NCBI RefSeq assembly: GCF_006065315.1
Contig: NZ_CP040749.1
Location: forward strand, 3,866,001-3,930,000
Source: Aureibaculum algae
GTDB taxonomy: Bacteria; Bacteroidota; Bacteroidia; Flavobacteriales; Flavobacteriaceae
Length of the DNA: 64,000 bases
Direction: 5' to 3'
In this document: in pieces, positions 62,138 through 64,000 of the stretch
How the letters are laid out: each line of letters opens with the position of its first letter
Numbering within the stretch: the stretch's first letter is position 1
Made by a program: the position numbers and the translations under genes
The notes under the pieces: model-generated
The model's database searches: none
The model's input: only the letters and a program-made list of their open reading frames with translations
Told to the model about the DNA's origin: nothing

Positions 62138-63040
62138 TTAAATCCACTCTTTAGGATTTTGCAATACGCTGAGCACTTTAGCTTCATCACTATCTTTTTC
62201 AGGAATATGATTATACACCCATTGCACATGAGGTGGCAAACTCATCAAAATACTCTCTATACGTCCATTCGTTTTTAATCCGAAAAGGGTTCCTTTATCA
62301 TGCACTAAATTAAACTCTACATAACGCCCACGTCGAATTTCTTGCCATTTACGTTGTGCTTCTGTATACAGTAATTCTTTTCGTTTTTCTACTATAGGTA
62401 CATAAGCTTCTAAAAAACTATCTCCAACCTCCGTTACAAAATTATACCAATTTTGCATGGACATTTCTTCTGTTTGTTTACAATAATCGAAAAATAAACC
62501 TCCAATACCCCTAGCCTCATTACGATGTGTATTGTAAAAATACTCATCACAACGTTTTTTATATTTTGGATAGAAATCAGCATTATGGGTATCACATGCT
62601 GTTTTACATACTTGATGAAAATGTGTAGCATCTTCTTCAAATAAATAGTACGGGGTCAAATCTTGCCCACCACCAAACCAAGAATCGACAATTTCACCTT
62701 CTTTGTTATACATTTCAAAATACCGCCAATTAGCATGAACCGTTGGTACAAAAGGATTTTTAGGATGCAACACTAGACTTAATCCACAGGCGAAAAAATT
62801 AGCTTCTTCTACACCAAAATGCTGTTGCATTGTTTTGGGTAATTCACCATGGACGGCTGAAATATTAACCCCTCCCTTTTCAAAAACGTTACCACTTTCT
62901 ATGACTCTTGTTCTACCACCACCACCTTCTGGTCTATTCCACAGGTCTTCTTTGAATGTAGCATTACCATCTACTTCTTCAAGCTTAGAAGTTATGGTAT
63001 CTTGCAACTTCTGTATGTAATTGTAAAACTTATCTTTCAT
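62138..63040 (-). CDS. hemF: Oxygen-dependent coproporphyrinogen III oxidase
   Basis: A 300-residue enzyme converting coproporphyrinogen III to protoporphyrinogen IX with O2 in heme synthesis. Conserved parts include FKEDLWNRPEGGGGRTRVI, VHANWRYFEM, SWFGGGQDLTPYYLFEEDATHFH, HRNEARGIGGLFFDY and the dimer-region ending LFGLKTNGRIESILMSLPPHVQWVYN. The start is the ATG at 63040 (MKDKFYNYI), preferred over 63058, which would lie inside the promoter. Its stop directly abuts the helicase remnant. The neighbouring GNAT and EI24 genes upstream are probably independent. Confidence 0.96.
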   Translation of the reverse strand: MKDKFYNYIQKLQDTITSKLEEVDGNATFKEDLWNRPEGGGGRTRVIESGNVFEKGGVNISAVHGELPKTMQQHFGVEEANFFACGLSLVLHPKNPFVPTVHANWRYFEMYNKEGEIVDSWFGGGQDLTPYYLFEEDATHFHQVCKTACDTHNADFYPKYKKRCDEYFYNTHRNEARGIGGLFFDYCKQTEEMSMQNWYNFVTEVGDSFLEAYVPIVEKRKELLYTEAQRKWQEIRRGRYVEFNLVHDKGTLFGLKTNGRIESILMSLPPHVQWVYNHIPEKDSDEAKVLSVLQNPKEWI

Positions 63041-63055
63041 ATTCTTTATTCTAAA

Positions 63056-63063
63056 CAAACTTA
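63056..63063 (-). promoter_or_regulatory. -7 promoter element of hemF
   Basis: Minus-strand TAAGTTTG matches TAnnTTTG, 16 bases before the hemF ATG at 63040; transcription would start near 63049, which excludes the ATG at 63058. Confidence 0.5.
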
Positions 63064-63103
63064 TAACAACTTCTTACTATTTATATTAATTGATAGTATT
63101 TGT

Positions 63104-63652
63104 TTATTTTTTAAAATGCCTAATATAGGCTTCATATAATTCCATATCAATTGGTTGTTCACCAACAGGAGTAAATTCATTTTCAAGTGTTCTAATCCAA
63201 TTAAATTTACATTTTTCAGCCACTTTAACACTAGCTAAATTGTCTTTATGTGAAATAATCTGCATGGTTTCTAACCCTAGGGTTGTAAATGCATAATTTA
63301 ATAATGCTTTAACCGCTTTTGATGTTAATCCCTGACCTTCATTAGCATAACCAATACAATACGCAAACTCTCCTTGTTTCTTCTCCCAATCTAATTCCTT
63401 AATCGCTATTATACCAACAAGTTCACGATTTTCCGAATTCTTTAGAGTAAAAATAAATTCTTGTTTTTGCTCAAATTCCTGCACTTTTTTTTCTACATAC
63501 AATTGAGACAATGTAGGGTTCAGGTTTTGGGCTAGTGTATTTGGAAAGTATCGTTTTAAACGTTCTGAATTAGACACTACTAAGTCGCAAATCTTCCACG
63601 CATCTCCGCTATGTATTTTGCTAACTTCAAAACCATCAAATTGTGCAATCAT
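63104..63652 (-). CDS. GNAT N-acetyltransferase, RimJ/RimL type
   Basis: A 182-residue acetyltransferase of the RimJ/RimL group: VSKIHSGDAWKICDLVVSNSERLKRYFPNTL at the start, ENRELVGIIAIKELDWEKKQGEFAYCIGYANEGQGLTSKAVKALLNYAF, with the acetyl-CoA loop EGQGLTSKAV, and LETMQIISHKDNLASVKVAEKCKF. It transfers acetyl to an amine, commonly a ribosomal protein N-terminus or an antibiotic or small amine; the target is unknown. It overlaps the stop of the EI24 gene by one base and is followed by hemF after 64 bases. Confidence 0.88.
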   Translation of the reverse strand: MIAQFDGFEVSKIHSGDAWKICDLVVSNSERLKRYFPNTLAQNLNPTLSQLYVEKKVQEFEQKQEFIFTLKNSENRELVGIIAIKELDWEKKQGEFAYCIGYANEGQGLTSKAVKALLNYAFTTLGLETMQIISHKDNLASVKVAEKCKFNWIRTLENEFTPVGEQPIDMELYEAYIRHFKK

Positions 63653-64000
63653 TAAAGCTTAGTTTTATTATTTGAAATTTGACTATTTTCATTTATTCGG
63701 GCTACTGTTCCTATTGAAGCTGCCGTAACCGAAAAAGGTAATACTAAAATAACTCCTATAACGGGTATCATCAAAAATAACATAAATACGATACCATTGC
63801 CTAGAGCCAAACCTTTGTTTTGCTTTACAAAAATAAGACTTTCATTATATTTAAAATGACGCTCTAATGTATAATCCATATTTCCAAAACCCGCATAATA
63901 AGCCTGAATTAAGAAGAGCAATACAGTAGTGAAAATGTTAATTACAGGAATAAAACTCAATAGTAAAATAGGAATAGTAAATAGCAATTCTTTACCTAGA
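63652..64000 (-). CDS. EI24/CysZ-like membrane protein (5' part outside window)
   Basis: The last ~116 codons of a membrane protein whose frame is open to base 64000. Visible are a hydrophobic helix LLLSFIPVINIFTTVLLFLIQAYYAGFGNMDYTLERH, the YAGFGNMDYTLER region typical of the EI24/CysZ family, and a second helix pair GIVFMLFLMIPVIGVILVLPFSVTAASI before a short polar tail. CysZ is a sulfate permease; distant Bacteroidota relatives have no known role. It is translationally coupled to the GNAT gene (TAATG overlap). Confidence 0.7.
   Translation of the reverse strand, partial: LGKELLFTIPILLLSFIPVINIFTTVLLFLIQAYYAGFGNMDYTLERHFKYNESLIFVKQNKGLALGNGIVFMLFLMIPVIGVILVLPFSVTAASIGTVARINENSQISNNKTKL

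Overview
The window is AT-rich chromosomal DNA (roughly one third G+C by eye) from a member of the Flavobacteriaceae (Bacteroidota). The evidence is the gene families (head-GIN DUF2807, PspC/PadR/DUF4870 block, DUF4834, DUF4919, DUF6048, DUF6452, CtlX-type amidinotransferase, GH3-serine hydrolase fusion), the many lipoproteins and signal peptides ending in SQ or AQ, the lack of strong Shine-Dalgarno sequences, and promoters of the Bacteroidota type (TTG, about 19 bp, TAnnTTTG) in front of many genes. I see no rRNA, tRNA, CRISPR array, integrase or insertion sequence; it reads as core chromosome with one decayed gene.

Layout. 1-8.6 kb: metallophosphoesterase (cut by the window), ribosome hibernation factor, thioredoxin reductase trxB, a probable envelope-stress operon (DUF4870, PadR regulator, PspC protein, DUF2807 lipoprotein) with an inverted repeat over its promoter, coaD and ctlX. 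8.8-11.3 kb: DUF4919 protein, a GH53 endo-galactanase lipoprotein and a DUF4197 lipoprotein. 11.5-22.9 kb: the metabolic core, with meaB and an acyl-ACP thioesterase facing an eight-gene minus-strand operon: methylmalonyl-CoA epimerase, the four subunits of a sodium-pumping methylmalonyl-CoA decarboxylase, a family-1-like CoA transferase and both methylmalonyl-CoA mutase subunits. Together these can interconvert succinate/succinyl-CoA and propionate/propionyl-CoA and couple the (de)carboxylation step to a Na+ gradient.

23-31 kb: pyrG with a short upstream ORF, DUF6452/DUF6048, a 2-oxoglutarate oxygenase-like protein, an eIF1/SUI1-like factor, a nucleoside phosphorylase overlapping a signal-less periplasmic-binding-protein-fold protein, a TolB-like protein and a cyclophilin lipoprotein. 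31.4-40 kb: a long nested hairpin, guaB, a porin/FMN-binding/membrane-protein operon, ung divergent from mutS2, an OmpA protein and a membrane-tethered helix-hairpin-helix protein. 40-47 kb: a surface-glycan operon (DUF4834, YfhO, methyltransferase, two glycosyltransferases, wecB, small acidic protein). 47-58 kb: an outer-membrane barrel with a lysine-rich tail, GNAT protein, rsmE, YceI lipoprotein, a DUF4159/bile-acid-symporter-like/acyltransferase operon, and an exonuclease/unknown/GH3-beta-lactamase operon. 58.6-64 kb: a lipoyl E2 acyltransferase, a small lipoprotein, a frameshifted and internally shortened superfamily 2 helicase pseudogene, hemF, a GNAT acetyltransferase and an EI24/CysZ-like membrane protein cut by the window end.

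The points most worth following up are the Na+-linked propionate/succinate operon with its built-in CoA transferase, the cytosolic binding-protein-fold gene coupled to a nucleoside phosphorylase, the operator-like repeats at the PadR and mce promoters, the 93-bp nested hairpin, and the broken helicase. All functional calls rest on reading motifs and families from memory; no search was run.
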